From assembly GCF_025141175.1 (NCBI RefSeq), contig NZ_CP081155.1, positions 2,199,001-2,263,000 on the forward strand: 64,000 bases of DNA, written 5' to 3'. The notes beneath the pieces were generated by a model, which was given only the letters and a program-made list of their open reading frames with translations, ran no database searches and had not been told where the DNA came from. Shown piece by piece: positions 53,512-63,324 of the stretch. Origin of the DNA: Jannaschia sp. M317. GTDB lineage: Bacteria; Pseudomonadota; Alphaproteobacteria; Rhodobacterales; Rhodobacteraceae. Each line of letters begins with the position of its first letter. Positions within the stretch are counted from its first letter, which is position 1. Both the position numbers and the translations under genes were made by a program.

Positions 53512-54724
53512 CGTCGATGCAATCCGTGACCAGTTCCCAATCCTGAGCAGGAAGGTGAACGGCAAACCGCTTGTCTACCTCGACAATGGGGCGTCGGCGC
53601 AAAAGCCAAAGGTCGTTCTGGATACCATCCAACGCGCCTACGCCGAGGAATATTCAAACGTTCACAGAGGTTTGCACACTCTGTCCACAATCTCGACCGA
53701 GAATTACGAGGCGGTGCGCGGCACCACCGCCCGGTTCCTTGGCGCGCCGAGCGAGCACCACATCGTCTTCACCTCCGGCACGACAGAGGCGATGAACCTG
53801 ATCAGCTATGGTTGGGCGGCGCCCCGGTTGCAGGCGGGTGATGAGATCATCTTGTCGGTGATGGAACACCACGCGAATATCGTGCCCTGGCATTTCCTGC
53901 GTGAACGCCAAGGCGTCAAGTTGGTCTGGGTGGAACCGGATGCAAAGGGGGACCTTGATCCGCAGGCGGTTCTGGACGCCGTGACCGATCGGACCAAGTT
54001 GATTGCAATTACCCACCTTTCCAATGTGTTGGGAACCGTTGTTGATGTAAAAACCATTTGTCATGAGGCACGCGCCCAGGGCATTCCGGTGGTTGTCGAC
54101 GGCAGTCAGGCGGCTGTTCACATGCCTGTGGATGTGGCCGATATGGGCTGCGATTTCTACGCGATCACGGGCCACAAACTCTATGGCCCGTCCGGGTCGG
54201 GCGCGGTCTATATCCGGCCCGAGCGGATGGCCGAGATGCGGCCGTTCCTTGGCGGGGGCGACATGATCCGGGAAGTGCATCGTGACACGGTCACTTGGAA
54301 CGATCCGCCGATGAAATTCGAGGCCGGCACGCCTGGCATCGTTCAGACCATTGGCCTGGGGGCCGCGTTGGAATGGATGATGGGCGTGGGCATGGATGAG
54401 ATTGCGGCGCACGAGACGACGCTGCGCGACTATGCGCGGTCCCGGCTGGACGGGTTGAACTGGCTGGATGTGCAGGGGCAGAGCGCGGGCAAGGCAGCGG
54501 TCTTTTCGTTCACCTTGCAGGGGGCGGCGCATGCCCATGATATTTCGACCGTGCTTGACAAAAAGGGCGTCGCGGTGCGCGCGGGGCACCATTGTGCGCA
54601 GCCTTTGATGCAGCATCTGGGTGTGACGGCCACCTGTCGCGCCAGCTTTGGCGTCTATAACACGACGCAAGAGGTCGATGTTCTGATCGACGCGCTGGAG
54701 CTTTGCCACGATCTCTTTGCCTGA
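53504..54724 (+). CDS. sufS: Cysteine desulfurase SufS (group II)
   Basis: SufS delivers cysteine sulfur to the SufBCD scaffold, usually through SufE or SufU. The 406-residue protein shows PLVYLDNGASAQKP, HTLSTISTENYEAVRG, FTSGTTEAMNLI, the PLP lysine K225 in ITGHKLYGPSG, and the catalytic cysteine C364 in RAGHHCAQPLM, typical of group II. The start at 53504 follows GGAG by seven bases; an earlier in-frame ATG (53486) lies inside the previous gene. It ends the operon as read here; no sufE, sufU, sufA or iscA-type gene follows before glnE. Confidence 0.95.
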   Translation: MFDVDAIRDQFPILSRKVNGKPLVYLDNGASAQKPKVVLDTIQRAYAEEYSNVHRGLHTLSTISTENYEAVRGTTARFLGAPSEHHIVFTSGTTEAMNLISYGWAAPRLQAGDEIILSVMEHHANIVPWHFLRERQGVKLVWVEPDAKGDLDPQAVLDAVTDRTKLIAITHLSNVLGTVVDVKTICHEARAQGIPVVVDGSQAAVHMPVDVADMGCDFYAITGHKLYGPSGSGAVYIRPERMAEMRPFLGGGDMIREVHRDTVTWNDPPMKFEAGTPGIVQTIGLGAALEWMMGVGMDEIAAHETTLRDYARSRLDGLNWLDVQGQSAGKAAVFSFTLQGAAHAHDISTVLDKKGVAVRAGHHCAQPLMQHLGVTATCRASFGVYNTTQEVDVLIDALELCHDLFA

Positions 54725-54765
54725 GCGGTGTTGACCTCCGCGGCGGGTCGGCGCCAGATCGTTTC

Positions 54766-57495
54766 ATGTTCAGGACTCAGTTGACGCGCCACCCGATTGC
54801 CTTCGATCCGCAGGCGGCACGGGATCTTTTGGCGCGTGTCGAGGTGCCGTCCGATGTCCGCCCCCTGGTCGAGGGCGTGGCCGGGTGCAGCCCCTATCTT
54901 GCCAGGCTCATGCAGCGCGAGGCGTCCTTTCTCGACACGGTCTGGGATCAATCCGCCGACGCCGCTTTCGCCGCGCTTCTGGCAGAGGTCGAGGGGATCG
55001 AAGGTGATCCGAAGGTGGCCTTGCGACAGGCCAAACGGCGCGCCGCCCTGTTGGTGGGGCTGGCAGAAATCGGGGGCGTCTGGCCGGTGATGACGGCAGC
55101 AGAGGCATGGACCCGGTTTGCCGACGCCGCCTTGCACAAATGTCTGACGTATTCCGTGGCCCGGATTGCCCCCCATCTGCCGGGCGTCTGTGGTGGTCTG
55201 GTCGCCATGGCCATGGGCAAGATGGGAGCGTTCGAGCTCAATTATTCCAGTGACATAGACCTCGTGCTGCTGTTTGACGAAACGCTGTACGATCCCGGCG
55301 ACTATGGTGAGGTCCGGGTAAAGCTGCTGCGCGCTGCGCGGCTTGCCATGGCGCAGATGTCGGACATCACGTCGGACGGTTATGTCTTTCGCACCGATCT
55401 ACGCTTGCGGCCCGATCCGGGGTCGACGCCGATTGTCATGTCGATGGAGGCCGCCGAGCGTTATTTCGAGGCGATGGGGCGCACGTGGGAACGGGCCGCC
55501 TGGATCAAGGCGCGTCCGGCGGCTGGCGACCTGGACGCCGGGGCGCGGTTCCTGGAGCGGCTGAGGCCCTTCATCTGGCGACGACACCTCGATTACGCCG
55601 TCGTCCAGGAGGCGCATGACATGCGGCTGCGCATTCGGGATCACAAGGGGCTGACCCAGGCCTGGACGATCGCGGGGCATGACCTGAAGCTGGGTCATGG
55701 CGGCATCCGGGAGATCGAGTTTTTCACCCAGACCCATCAGATCATATCGGGCGGACGCGATCCGTCCTTGCGGGTGCGGGGGACGTTGGACGGGTTGGAC
55801 CGCCTGGTCGATGCGGGCTGGGTCCGGCTGGATGTCGCGGCAGAGCTTGGGACGCAGTACCGCTATCTGCGCGAGGTAGAACATCGGTTGCAGATGGTAC
55901 AGGACGCACAGACCCACCGGATGCCGAAGGACGACGAGGGGCTGCGCCGCATTGCCTGCTTCATGGGGGCCGCCGATTGCGAAGGCTTTCTGGCCGACCT
56001 GACGACGCGCATGCGCGGGGTCGAGGGGATCACCGACCCGTCGTTCAGACCTGGCGAAGCCGCGCCGGAGCCGGACCCGATCGAGGGCGCAGAGGCCGTG
56101 ACGGCCCGGTGGGACACCTATCCCGCGCTGCGATCCAGCCGGGCACGCGACATCTTTCGCAGGTTGCGCCCCGCGATCCTGACGGCGCTGGCACGGGCCG
56201 CCCGACCGGAAGAAGCCCTGGCGGCCTTTGACGATTTTCTGCGTGGCCTGCCTGCGGGCGTGCAGATCCTGTCGCTATTCGAGGCGAACCCGGTGCTGGT
56301 CGATCTGACGGCTGACATCTGTGCGATTGCGCCGGATCTTGCGCGATACCTGTCCGGCAACGCGGGCGTTTTCGATGGGGTCATCGGCGGGGCCTTCCTG
56401 GCCCCCTTGCCGGATCGCTATGATCCCGCGCCGCATGACCCCACGGACTACGAGGGGGCGCTGACCCGTCTGCGGCTTTGGCACCGAGAGGCGCATTTCC
56501 GCATCGGCGTGCATCTGTTGCGTGGTCTGGCCGACCCTTCTGAGGCGGGGGCCGCCTATGCGCGGTTGGCCGAGGCCACGTTGAAGGCCTGCTGGGACGT
56601 GGCCGAGGCAGAGACAGCGCGCCGCTATGGGCGGGTGCCCGGCCTGCGACTTGCGGGGCTTGGGATGGGCTCGCTCGGGGCGGGGCGGCTGACGGCGCGG
56701 TCCGATCTGGATCTGGTGGTGTTGCACGACGGGGCGGCCAAGGACGCCGTGTCGGACGGGCGGCGGGGGCTGGGCGCGGCGCAATGGGCGGCGAAGTTCA
56801 CGCAGGTCCTGATCACCGCGTTGAACGCGCAGACGGGTGACGGTCGTCTCTACGAGGTGGACATGCGTTTGCGGCCGTCCGGGCGACAGGGGCCTGTGGC
56901 CACCGCGCTATCGGGCTTTCGCAGTTATCAGGCGACCGAGGCGTGGGTCTGGGAACACATGGCGCTGACCCGCGCGCGTGCGGTTGTGGGCGATGCGCAG
57001 ACCTGCGTCGCGGCCGAGGCTGCGCGCAACGCGGTTCTGGACGCAGGTCGCTTTGATGCCGCCACGGTTCTGTCGGACCTGGCAGCCATGCGCCACCGGT
57101 TGGAAGGCGCGGGACGCACGGGGCAGGGGTTGTCGGTCAAATCGGGTGCCGGACGGATGCAGGACATTGAACTGGCCGCTCAGGCGCAGGCGATGCTGGC
57201 CTGCACCGGGGTCCGCGCGACCTCGGCGCAACTGGCCTGCGACGGCTGGCTGACCGAGGTGGAGCGTGCGATCCTGATCGAAAGCTACCGCAGGCTGTCG
57301 GACGCGCAGCAGGTTCTGCGGCTCTTGACGCCAAAGGACCCGCCCGAGGATCTGGGCACCGGGGGTGATGCCTTTCTGGCCACGACCCTGGGTGTGTCCG
57401 ATGCGGCGGACGTGGTGCGGCTGTGCGATGCTGCGGCGACGGCGGCCGCCGAGGTCATTGACGGCGCGCTTGCCCGTGCCGGGGCGGCGGACTAG
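54766..57495 (+). CDS. glnE: Bifunctional glutamine synthetase adenylyltransferase/deadenylase
   Basis: GlnE adds or removes AMP on glutamine synthetase in response to PII proteins and glutamine. The 909-residue product has an N-terminal nucleotidyltransferase with GKMGAFELNYSSDIDLVLLF (D163, D165), which removes AMP, and a second one near residue 635 with GMGSLGAGRLTARSDLDLVVLHD, which adds it. The linking R domain is reduced in this family. ATG 54766 was taken because the family begins near there; a longer ORF start at 54703 overlaps sufS. Confidence 0.93.
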   Translation: MFRTQLTRHPIAFDPQAARDLLARVEVPSDVRPLVEGVAGCSPYLARLMQREASFLDTVWDQSADAAFAALLAEVEGIEGDPKVALRQAKRRAALLVGLAEIGGVWPVMTAAEAWTRFADAALHKCLTYSVARIAPHLPGVCGGLVAMAMGKMGAFELNYSSDIDLVLLFDETLYDPGDYGEVRVKLLRAARLAMAQMSDITSDGYVFRTDLRLRPDPGSTPIVMSMEAAERYFEAMGRTWERAAWIKARPAAGDLDAGARFLERLRPFIWRRHLDYAVVQEAHDMRLRIRDHKGLTQAWTIAGHDLKLGHGGIREIEFFTQTHQIISGGRDPSLRVRGTLDGLDRLVDAGWVRLDVAAELGTQYRYLREVEHRLQMVQDAQTHRMPKDDEGLRRIACFMGAADCEGFLADLTTRMRGVEGITDPSFRPGEAAPEPDPIEGAEAVTARWDTYPALRSSRARDIFRRLRPAILTALARAARPEEALAAFDDFLRGLPAGVQILSLFEANPVLVDLTADICAIAPDLARYLSGNAGVFDGVIGGAFLAPLPDRYDPAPHDPTDYEGALTRLRLWHREAHFRIGVHLLRGLADPSEAGAAYARLAEATLKACWDVAEAETARRYGRVPGLRLAGLGMGSLGAGRLTARSDLDLVVLHDGAAKDAVSDGRRGLGAAQWAAKFTQVLITALNAQTGDGRLYEVDMRLRPSGRQGPVATALSGFRSYQATEAWVWEHMALTRARAVVGDAQTCVAAEAARNAVLDAGRFDAATVLSDLAAMRHRLEGAGRTGQGLSVKSGAGRMQDIELAAQAQAMLACTGVRATSAQLACDGWLTEVERAILIESYRRLSDAQQVLRLLTPKDPPEDLGTGGDAFLATTLGVSDAADVVRLCDAAATAAAEVIDGALARAGAAD

Positions 57496-57519
57496 ACGGG
57501 CGCAAGCACGGAGCATCCA

Positions 57520-57786
57520 ATGGCCCACAAACCCGGACAAAGCGCGGACGACCCCAAGGCCCTGATCCACGAAGCCTATCGGATGGAGGGTATCGGCATG
57601 GCGGAATGTCGCACGATCTTTCTGGATTGGGCGCTGTCCTTTGGCGGTGAGACCGGGCCTGCGATCGACCGGCTCTTGACGCTTCACGACGCGCCGGATC
57701 ACCCGATGACCGAGGTGTTGCGCGAAGGCCAGGCCAGCCCCGCCCGCACCGGTCGGCGCGGCGGTCGCGCGGCGCGGCTGGGCTAG
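57520..57786 (+). CDS. Small conserved protein downstream of glnE
   Basis: The 88-residue protein (MAHKPGQSADDPKALIHEAYRMEGIGMAECRTIF and onward) is helical, with one cysteine and a basic, glycine-rich C-terminus. I recall similar proteins in roseobacters at the same place, but no function. GGAGCATCC precedes the ATG. It lies 24 bases after glnE and overlaps the convergent regulator gene by four bases. Confidence 0.65.
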   Translation: MAHKPGQSADDPKALIHEAYRMEGIGMAECRTIFLDWALSFGGETGPAIDRLLTLHDAPDHPMTEVLREGQASPARTGRRGGRAARLG

Positions 57787-58805
57787 TCCGCCTTGGCGCC
57801 CCGTTCGCGGTAAGGCGTCGTGCCATAACGTGCGCGGTAGCATTTGGAGAAGTGCGAAGGCGAGGTAAAGCCCGAGGCCAGCGCGACGTTGATGATCGAC
57901 ATATCCGTCTGCATCAACAGGTTACGCGCCTTTTCCAGCCGTAGATCCATGTAATACCGCTTAGGCGACCGGTCGAGATAGCGGCGAAACAGACGCTCCA
58001 GCTGGCGGGTCGACATGCCGACGTTGGTGGCCAGGATCGACGGGCTGATCGGGTCTTCGATGTTCTGCTCCATCTCGCGGATCACTTGCGACAGACGGGG
58101 GTGCCGCACGCCGATCCGGGTCGGGATCGACAGGCGTTGGGTGTCGCGGTCGGTGCGGATCGAGGAATAGATCATCTGATCGGCCACCAGCGCGGCCAGA
58201 TCCTCGCCGTAGTCCCGGGCGATCAGGTGCAGGGCCAGATCCACCTCGGCGGTGCCGCCTGCTGTGGTGATGCGCTTGCCGTCTATGGTGAAAACCGCCT
58301 TGGTCAGTTCCACGTCCGGGTAATCTTCGGCAAAGCTGTCGTGGTTCTCCCAGTGGGTCGTGGCGCGCTTGCCATCCAGCAGCCCCGCCTCGGCCAGGGT
58401 ATGGGCTGCGGTGCTCAGCCCCGCCACGGTGATGCCGCGACGCGCTTCGCGGCGCAGCCAGGACAACAGGCGTTTGGTGTTGGCGCGGGCCACGTCAACG
58501 CCGCCTACGATCATCAGCATGTCATCGCGCCCGACCTCGCCCAGGTCGCGATCCAGAACGAAGCTGGTGCCAGCCGAACAGCTGACCGTTCCGCCGCCAT
58601 CGCCCATCAATTCCCAAGTGTAAAGCTTTGCGCCCGCCATGCGATTCGCAATCCGCAGCGCATCGACGGCGCTGGCCAGCGAGATCAGCGTGAACTTGTC
58701 CAGCAGGGCAAAGACGACATGGTGCGGCTTTGATGGCGTTTCGATCTGCGCCATGGCAAGCGCATCAACGGCGGATCGGGTCCCGTCCTGCTGGTCTCGT
58801 GCCAT
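57783..58805 (-). CDS. GlxA-family AraC-type transcriptional regulator
   Basis: The 340-residue protein has an N-terminal DJ-1/PfpI-like domain (HHVVFALLDKFTLISLASAVDAL, then MIVGGVDVARANTK and GLSTAAHTLAEAG) without a clear catalytic cysteine. The C-terminal AraC DNA-binding domain follows (ISPSILATNVGMSTRQLERLFRRYLDRSPKRYYMDLRLEKARNLL, then VALASGFTSPSHFSKCYRARYG). GlxA-type regulators such as GbdR and CdhR control glycine betaine and carnitine use, and the length and layout fit that group. ATG 58805 has GGAGACAAG in front. Confidence 0.9.
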   Translation of the reverse strand: MARDQQDGTRSAVDALAMAQIETPSKPHHVVFALLDKFTLISLASAVDALRIANRMAGAKLYTWELMGDGGGTVSCSAGTSFVLDRDLGEVGRDDMLMIVGGVDVARANTKRLLSWLRREARRGITVAGLSTAAHTLAEAGLLDGKRATTHWENHDSFAEDYPDVELTKAVFTIDGKRITTAGGTAEVDLALHLIARDYGEDLAALVADQMIYSSIRTDRDTQRLSIPTRIGVRHPRLSQVIREMEQNIEDPISPSILATNVGMSTRQLERLFRRYLDRSPKRYYMDLRLEKARNLLMQTDMSIINVALASGFTSPSHFSKCYRARYGTTPYRERGAKAD

Positions 58806-58960
58806 CTTGTCTCCTGCGGTGAAAGGCCGCCGCGGCTGCCTGTCAAACGGCAAATACGACTCTTGCTCCGGGATCAAGGAATTCCGCACGCGGAGCGCTG
58901 GCCCTGCCTGAGAGTTTGCGCTATCGGAAGGCCCTCAGACGACCGACCGGAGGAATGAAC

Positions 58961-60325
58961 ATGGCGTGGTCGAAAGCCGATTGGAGAGCGAAGCCCAGGG
59001 TCCAGATGCCCGATTATCCGGATGCCGCCGCCTTGGCCGCGGTAGAGGAGAAGCTGTCGCGTTATCCGCTGCTGGTTTTCGCCGGTGAAGCGCGGACCCT
59101 GAAGTCCGAACTGGCCGCGGCCGGCCGGGGCGAAGCCTTCCTGCTGCAGGGCGGCGATTGCGCCGAAAGCTTTGCCGAATTCTCGTCCAACAACATCCGC
59201 GACACCTTCAAGGTGATGTTGCAGATGGCGATGGTTCTGACCTTCGGGGCCAAGGTGCCCGTGGTCAAAGTGGGTCGCATGGCGGGTCAATTCGCCAAGC
59301 CCCGGTCCGCCCCGACCGAGGTGAAGGACGGCGTCGAGCTGCCCAGCTACCGCGGCGACATCATCAACGCGTTGGAGTTCACGCCCGAGGCGCGGATCCC
59401 GAACCCCGACAAGATGCTGGAGGCCTATACCCAGGCCGCCGCGACGCTGAACCTGCTGCGCGCCTTTTCCAAGGGCGGCTTTGCCGATGTGCATGAGGTC
59501 CACCGTTGGACGCTTGGCTTTGCCGGTGGGGAACGAGCCGAACAGTATCGCGATATGGCCAACCGGATTCAGGATACGCTGGATTTCCTGACCGCTGCCG
59601 GGCTGACGTCCGATCGCAACCCGGATCTGTCGACGGTGGATTTCTATACCTCGCACGAGGCGTTGCTGCTGGAATACGAACAGGCGCTGTGCCGCCAGGA
59701 CAGCCTGACCGGCGATTGGCTGGCCGGGTCCGGCCACATGATCTGGATCGGCGACCGCACGCGGCAGCCGGACGGGGCCCATGTGGAATTCTGTCAGGGT
59801 GTGTTGAACCCCATCGGGTTGAAGTGTGGCCCCACGACCACCGCCGAGGACCTGAAGGTCCTGATCGAAAAGTTGAACCCCAAGAACGAGATGGGTCGCC
59901 TGACCCTGATCGCGCGCTTTGGCGCGGGCAAGGTGGCCGAACATCTGCCGCGCCTCATCAAGGCGGTGCAGGAGATGGGCGCGAATGTCGTCTGGACCTG
60001 CGACGCGATGCACGGAAACACGGTCAAATCGCCGTCCGGCTACAAGACGCGGCCCTTCGACAGCGTGCTGTCCGAAGTGCGGGAGTTCTTCGCCGTCCAC
60101 CGCGACCACGGCACCATCCCCGGCGGGGTTCATTTCGAGATGACCGGCCAGGATGTGACCGAATGCACCGGCGGCGTCCGCGACATCACCGACGAGGATC
60201 TGTCGGACCGTTATCACACCGCCTGCGACCCGCGCCTGAACGCGTCGCAGTCGCTGGAACTGGCGTTCCTGGTGGCCGAAGAGCTGTCGGCCATGCGCGA
60301 AGAGCGGCAGCGCGCCGCCTCCTGA
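58961..60325 (+). CDS. Class-II 3-deoxy-7-phosphoheptulonate synthase (plant/alpha type)
   Basis: The enzyme condenses phosphoenolpyruvate with erythrose 4-phosphate, the first step of the shikimate pathway. The 454-residue length and the motifs [11 protein letters not shown] (metal cysteine), [14 protein letters not shown], the WTLGF region, [43 protein letters not shown] and [14 protein letters not shown] are those of class-II (AroG2/plant-like) enzymes. ATG 58961 is favoured over 58955 because GGAGG then sits seven bases before it. It is divergent from the GlxA-type regulator; a terminator-like hairpin follows. Confidence 0.95.
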   Translation: MAWSKADWRAKPRVQMPDYPDAAALAAVEEKLSRYPLLVFAGEARTLKSELAAAGRGEAFLLQGGDCAESFAEFSSNNIRDTFKVMLQMAMVLTFGAKVPVVKVGRMAGQFAKPRSAPTEVKDGVELPSYRGDIINALEFTPEARIPNPDKMLEAYTQAAATLNLLRAFSKGGFADVHEVHRWTLGFAGGERAEQYRDMANRIQDTLDFLTAAGLTSDRNPDLSTVDFYTSHEALLLEYEQALCRQDSLTGDWLAGSGHMIWIGDRTRQPDGAHVEFCQGVLNPIGLKCGPTTTAEDLKVLIEKLNPKNEMGRLTLIARFGAGKVAEHLPRLIKAVQEMGANVVWTCDAMHGNTVKSPSGYKTRPFDSVLSEVREFFAVHRDHGTIPGGVHFEMTGQDVTECTGGVRDITDEDLSDRYHTACDPRLNASQSLELAFLVAEELSAMREERQRAAS

Positions 60326-60368
60326 TTGGGCAGCATTCGACGCGAAGGTGTCGTTAAGTTTAGGCAAG

Positions 60369-60393
60369 GGGGCGGTCTGCGGGCCGCCCCTTT
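60369..60393 (+). terminator. Terminator after the DAHP synthase gene
   Basis: GGGGCGG and CCGCCCC pair around a nine-base loop and TTT follows. It stands 43 bases after the stop and just before the convergent PAS_5 gene. Confidence 0.7.
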
Positions 60394-60400
60394 CGCGCTT

Positions 60401-61102
60401 CTACTTCACCACGCGCAGGTAGGGACGGGGGGACGGGCCCGCGGCATAGGGCGTGGTGCCTTCGGCCAGTTCCATCGGCAGGCCGGTCACCTCCTGCGAC
60501 AGATGCGCGGCACCCAGGCGGGCAAAGGCGCTGTTGCGGTCCGATTTCAAGACGTGCAGCCGTTCACGCAGGATCGAAAAGCGGTGCGGCGGTTCCGGGT
60601 CGAACCTGTCCAGCGCCAGACAGCTGATCGCCTTGGTCACCGCCCCCGTCCGGTCCTGCAATGGCAGGATCAGCATCCGGCCGTGGGTCAGGCCGCTATC
60701 GGTCTGGCTGACCATGTCCAGCTCCAGCGTGGCAGGGGCTTCGAACACCTGTTCGACCAGGTCGATGGCCCGGTCGCGCTGCGCCACTTCGAAAAAGGCC
60801 CGCACCGGCAGGCCGCGCACTTCCATGCCCATCAGACTGTTCATGACGCGCCCGCCCAGGCGCACGCGCACTGTTCCGGGGCGGACCCGATCCAGGATCA
60901 TCGAATGACCCAGCGTCAGCGACATGGCACGCGGGTCCAGCGCGTCGCGGCGCGGCAGGTTGCGGCCAGAGCGGAGCGACGACCAGTAGCGCCAGGCCTC
61001 CTCCAGCAAGGGTGACTTGCGCATCATGCGCGCCCCCGTCATGTCCAGTATATCGGCATCCCGATCCGAGACCCCGCCGTCAAAACCATCGAGACCTGAC
61101 AT
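60401..61102 (-). CDS. PAS_5-family protein
   Basis: The 233-residue protein matches the alphaproteobacterial PAS_5 (PF07310) layout: helix LLEEAWRYWSSLRSGRNLPRRDALDPRAMS, then LILDRVRPGTVRVRLGGRVMNSLMGMEVRGLPVRAFFE. No output domain follows, so it is a stand-alone sensor or adapter. ATG 61102 begins the conserved region. Two CtrA-like sites lie in the 171-base gap to yicC. In alphaproteobacteria PAS_5 proteins occur in several regulatory settings, and none is certain here. Confidence 0.8.
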   Translation of the reverse strand: MSGLDGFDGGVSDRDADILDMTGARMMRKSPLLEEAWRYWSSLRSGRNLPRRDALDPRAMSLTLGHSMILDRVRPGTVRVRLGGRVMNSLMGMEVRGLPVRAFFEVAQRDRAIDLVEQVFEAPATLELDMVSQTDSGLTHGRMLILPLQDRTGAVTKAISCLALDRFDPEPPHRFSILRERLHVLKSDRNSAFARLGAAHLSQEVTGLPMELAEGTTPYAAGPSPRPYLRVVK

Positions 61103-61194
61103 CGGTCCACCTTTCGCTTGGCCCCAAGTTGACCGCTTCACGGCCAAATTGCGACGAAACCCGCCACCCGATGTCAGAATTAGGGCAGCTTGCC

Positions 61195-61228
61195 TTAAAA
61201 TGCCCGTAATTCCTTTACCTCTGGTTAA
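61195..61228. promoter_or_regulatory. Two degenerate CtrA-like sites between the PAS_5 gene and yicC
   Basis: TTAA-N7-GTAA (61195-61209) and TTTA-N7-TTAAC (61214-61229) stand in tandem, each one base short of the full TTAA-N7-TTAA pattern. The second shares GTTAACGCCGC with the site before cckA. They lie in the divergent promoter region. Confidence 0.35.
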
Positions 61229-61273
61229 CGCCGCTTGCTTGCCGGATGGCGGTGCAGGGGGTAGGGCGGGGCG

Positions 61274-62143
61274 ATGAAATCCATGACGGGATATGCGGCG
61301 CTCGATGTGGGCGGACGCCGGTGGGACATCCGCTCGGTCAACGCGCGGGGCTTCGATTTGCGCCTGCGCCTGCCCGAAGGCCTGCCAGAGTTGGAGCCAC
61401 TGGCCCGCAAGATGGTCGGTGCTGTGGCCCAGCGAGGCAACGTGACCCTGTCCCTGCGACTGGCCCCCGTATCAATGTCGGCAGCCCGGCTGGACCCCGA
61501 CCGGCTGTCACAGGCGTTGCAGGCCATCGCAGAGGTCGAGGCAGCGGCGCAGGATCAGGGCCTGCCACTGGCCCCCACGACGGCGGTCGGGATCCTGTCG
61601 CTGCGCGGCCTGTGGGACACCCACGAAGAGGCAGACATCCCGCCGCGCGCTGACCTGCGGGAGGAGCTGACCCAATTGCTTGCCGCCTTCACCGCTGATC
61701 GCGCGCGGGAAGGGGACAGTCTGCGCCGCGTCGTCGCCGATCAGGTCGACCAGATTGCGGCGCTGACCGCCCGGGCCGACGGCATGGCCCCCGAACGTCG
61801 CGCCCATATCGCGCGGACCTTTGCCGAGGCCACGGCCCGCCTCACGGCCGCCACCGGGGCCGGGATGGACCCGGACCGCGTGGCGCAGGAAATCGCCGCC
61901 TTGGCCGTAAAGGCCGATATCGCCGAAGAGCTGGACCGACTGACCGCCCACATCGCGGCCGCCCGCGATTTGCTGACGCAGGACGGCCCCGTCGGCCGCC
62001 GCCTCGACTTTCTGACGCAGGAATTCAATCGCGAAGCCAACACGCTGTGTTCCAAGGCCGGCATGGCGCGGTTGACGGCGATCGGCCTGGACCTCAAGAC
62101 CGTTATCGACCGCCTGCGCGAGCAGGTGCAGAACCTGGAGTAG
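61274..62143 (+). CDS. yicC: YicC-family endoribonuclease
   Basis: The 289-residue protein begins MKSMTGYAAL and has the YicC_N and DUF1732 regions: DIRSVNARGFDLRLRLPEG, the middle coil-rich part, and the C-terminal GPVGRRLDFLTQEFNREANTLCSKAG. Family members are endoribonucleases that act on small RNAs and mRNAs in E. coli and Bacillus. It stands six bases before gmk, the usual order, and its ATG follows GGGGCG without a canonical Shine-Dalgarno. Confidence 0.92.
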   Translation: MKSMTGYAALDVGGRRWDIRSVNARGFDLRLRLPEGLPELEPLARKMVGAVAQRGNVTLSLRLAPVSMSAARLDPDRLSQALQAIAEVEAAAQDQGLPLAPTTAVGILSLRGLWDTHEEADIPPRADLREELTQLLAAFTADRAREGDSLRRVVADQVDQIAALTARADGMAPERRAHIARTFAEATARLTAATGAGMDPDRVAQEIAALAVKADIAEELDRLTAHIAAARDLLTQDGPVGRRLDFLTQEFNREANTLCSKAGMARLTAIGLDLKTVIDRLREQVQNLE

Positions 62144-62149
62144 ACGCCC

Positions 62150-62809
62150 GTGGAGCAATCCCCCCAAGGCAATCGCCGCGGCTTGGCCGTGATCCTGTCC
62201 AGCCCGTCGGGGGCCGGAAAATCGACCCTGGCCAGACGGTTGATGGCCTGGGACCCATCGCTCAGCTTCTCCGTCTCTGCCACCACCCGCGCGCCGCGCG
62301 CGGGAGAGGAGGACGGCGTGCATTACTATTTCCGGTCGCGCGAAGAGTTCGGGACACTCGTGCTGGACGGAGAGATGCTGGAACACGCCGAGGTGTTCGG
62401 TAATCATTACGGCAGCCCCCGCGCCCCGGTCGAAGCCGCGCTGAGCGCCGGGCGCGATGTTCTGTTCGACATTGATTGGCAGGGTGGCCAGCAGATCCGA
62501 AACTCCGCCCTGGGCCGCGACGTCGTGTCGATCTTCATTCTGCCGCCATCCATTCCCGAGTTGGAGCGCCGCCTGCGCGACCGTGGTCAGGACGACGACG
62601 CGGTCATTGCTGACCGGATGCTGAAATCCGAGGCAGAGATCAGCCATTGGGCGGAATACGATTACGTCCTGGTCAACGATGATATCGACGCCGCTGAAAC
62701 ACGCCTGCGCACCATCCTCAGCGCAGAGCGTCTGCGCCGGGACCGACAGCCGTGGCTGACCGATTTCACGCGCAGCCTGTCGACCGAATTCAGGGAGAGG
62801 ACGCCATGA
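62150..62809 (+). CDS. gmk: Guanylate kinase
   Basis: Gmk converts GMP or dGMP to the diphosphate. The 219-residue product has the P-loop [10 protein letters not shown] at about residues 17-26, the GMP-binding segment [35 protein letters not shown], the strand [14 protein letters not shown] and the lid [15 protein letters not shown]. The start is GTG 62150, six bases after the yicC stop; no ATG is available before the P-loop. Its stop overlaps the next ATG (62806-62809). Confidence 0.95.
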   Translation: MEQSPQGNRRGLAVILSSPSGAGKSTLARRLMAWDPSLSFSVSATTRAPRAGEEDGVHYYFRSREEFGTLVLDGEMLEHAEVFGNHYGSPRAPVEAALSAGRDVLFDIDWQGGQQIRNSALGRDVVSIFILPPSIPELERRLRDRGQDDDAVIADRMLKSEAEISHWAEYDYVLVNDDIDAAETRLRTILSAERLRRDRQPWLTDFTRSLSTEFRERTP

Positions 62810-63324
62810 TCTATGCACTCGACGGCATCACGCCGGACATCGACGACAGCGCCTGGTGCGCGCCGGACGCCAACCTGATCGGGGCGATCACGCTGTTGGC
62901 CCAGGCAAATGTCTGGTTTGGCGCAACGCTGCGCGGCGACAACGAACGCATCACCGTCGGACGCGGATCGAACATTCAGGAAAACTGCGTTCTGCACACC
63001 GACATCGGGTTTCCGCTGACCATCGGGGCGGATTGCACGATTGGCCACAAGGCCATGCTGCACGGCTGCACCATCGAAGACGGGTCGCTGATCGGCATGG
63101 GGGCCACAGTCCTGAACGGGGCGGTCATTGGCCAAGGCAGCCTGATCGGAGCAGGCGCGTTGATCACCGAGGGCAAGGTGATCCCCCCCGGCAGTCTGGT
63201 CATGGGGAGCCCCGGCAAAGTCGTGCGGGATCTCGACGATGCGGCGCGTGCCGGGCTGCTGGCCTCGGCCCGGCACTACGTGGCGAATGCCGCGCGGTTC
63301 CGCGCGGGGCTGAAACAGGTCTAG
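62806..63324 (+). CDS. Gamma-class carbonic anhydrase-like hexapeptide protein
   Basis: The 172-residue protein is a left-handed beta-helix of hexapeptide repeats: [43 protein letters not shown] and onward. The zinc histidines fall in [18 protein letters not shown], as in YrdA/PaaY proteins. Family members are carbonic anhydrases or acyl-transferase relatives; activity is not certain. It is coupled to gmk by a four-base overlap, and converges with chpT with another four-base overlap. Confidence 0.88.
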   Translation: MIYALDGITPDIDDSAWCAPDANLIGAITLLAQANVWFGATLRGDNERITVGRGSNIQENCVLHTDIGFPLTIGADCTIGHKAMLHGCTIEDGSLIGMGATVLNGAVIGQGSLIGAGALITEGKVIPPGSLVMGSPGKVVRDLDDAARAGLLASARHYVANAARFRAGLKQV

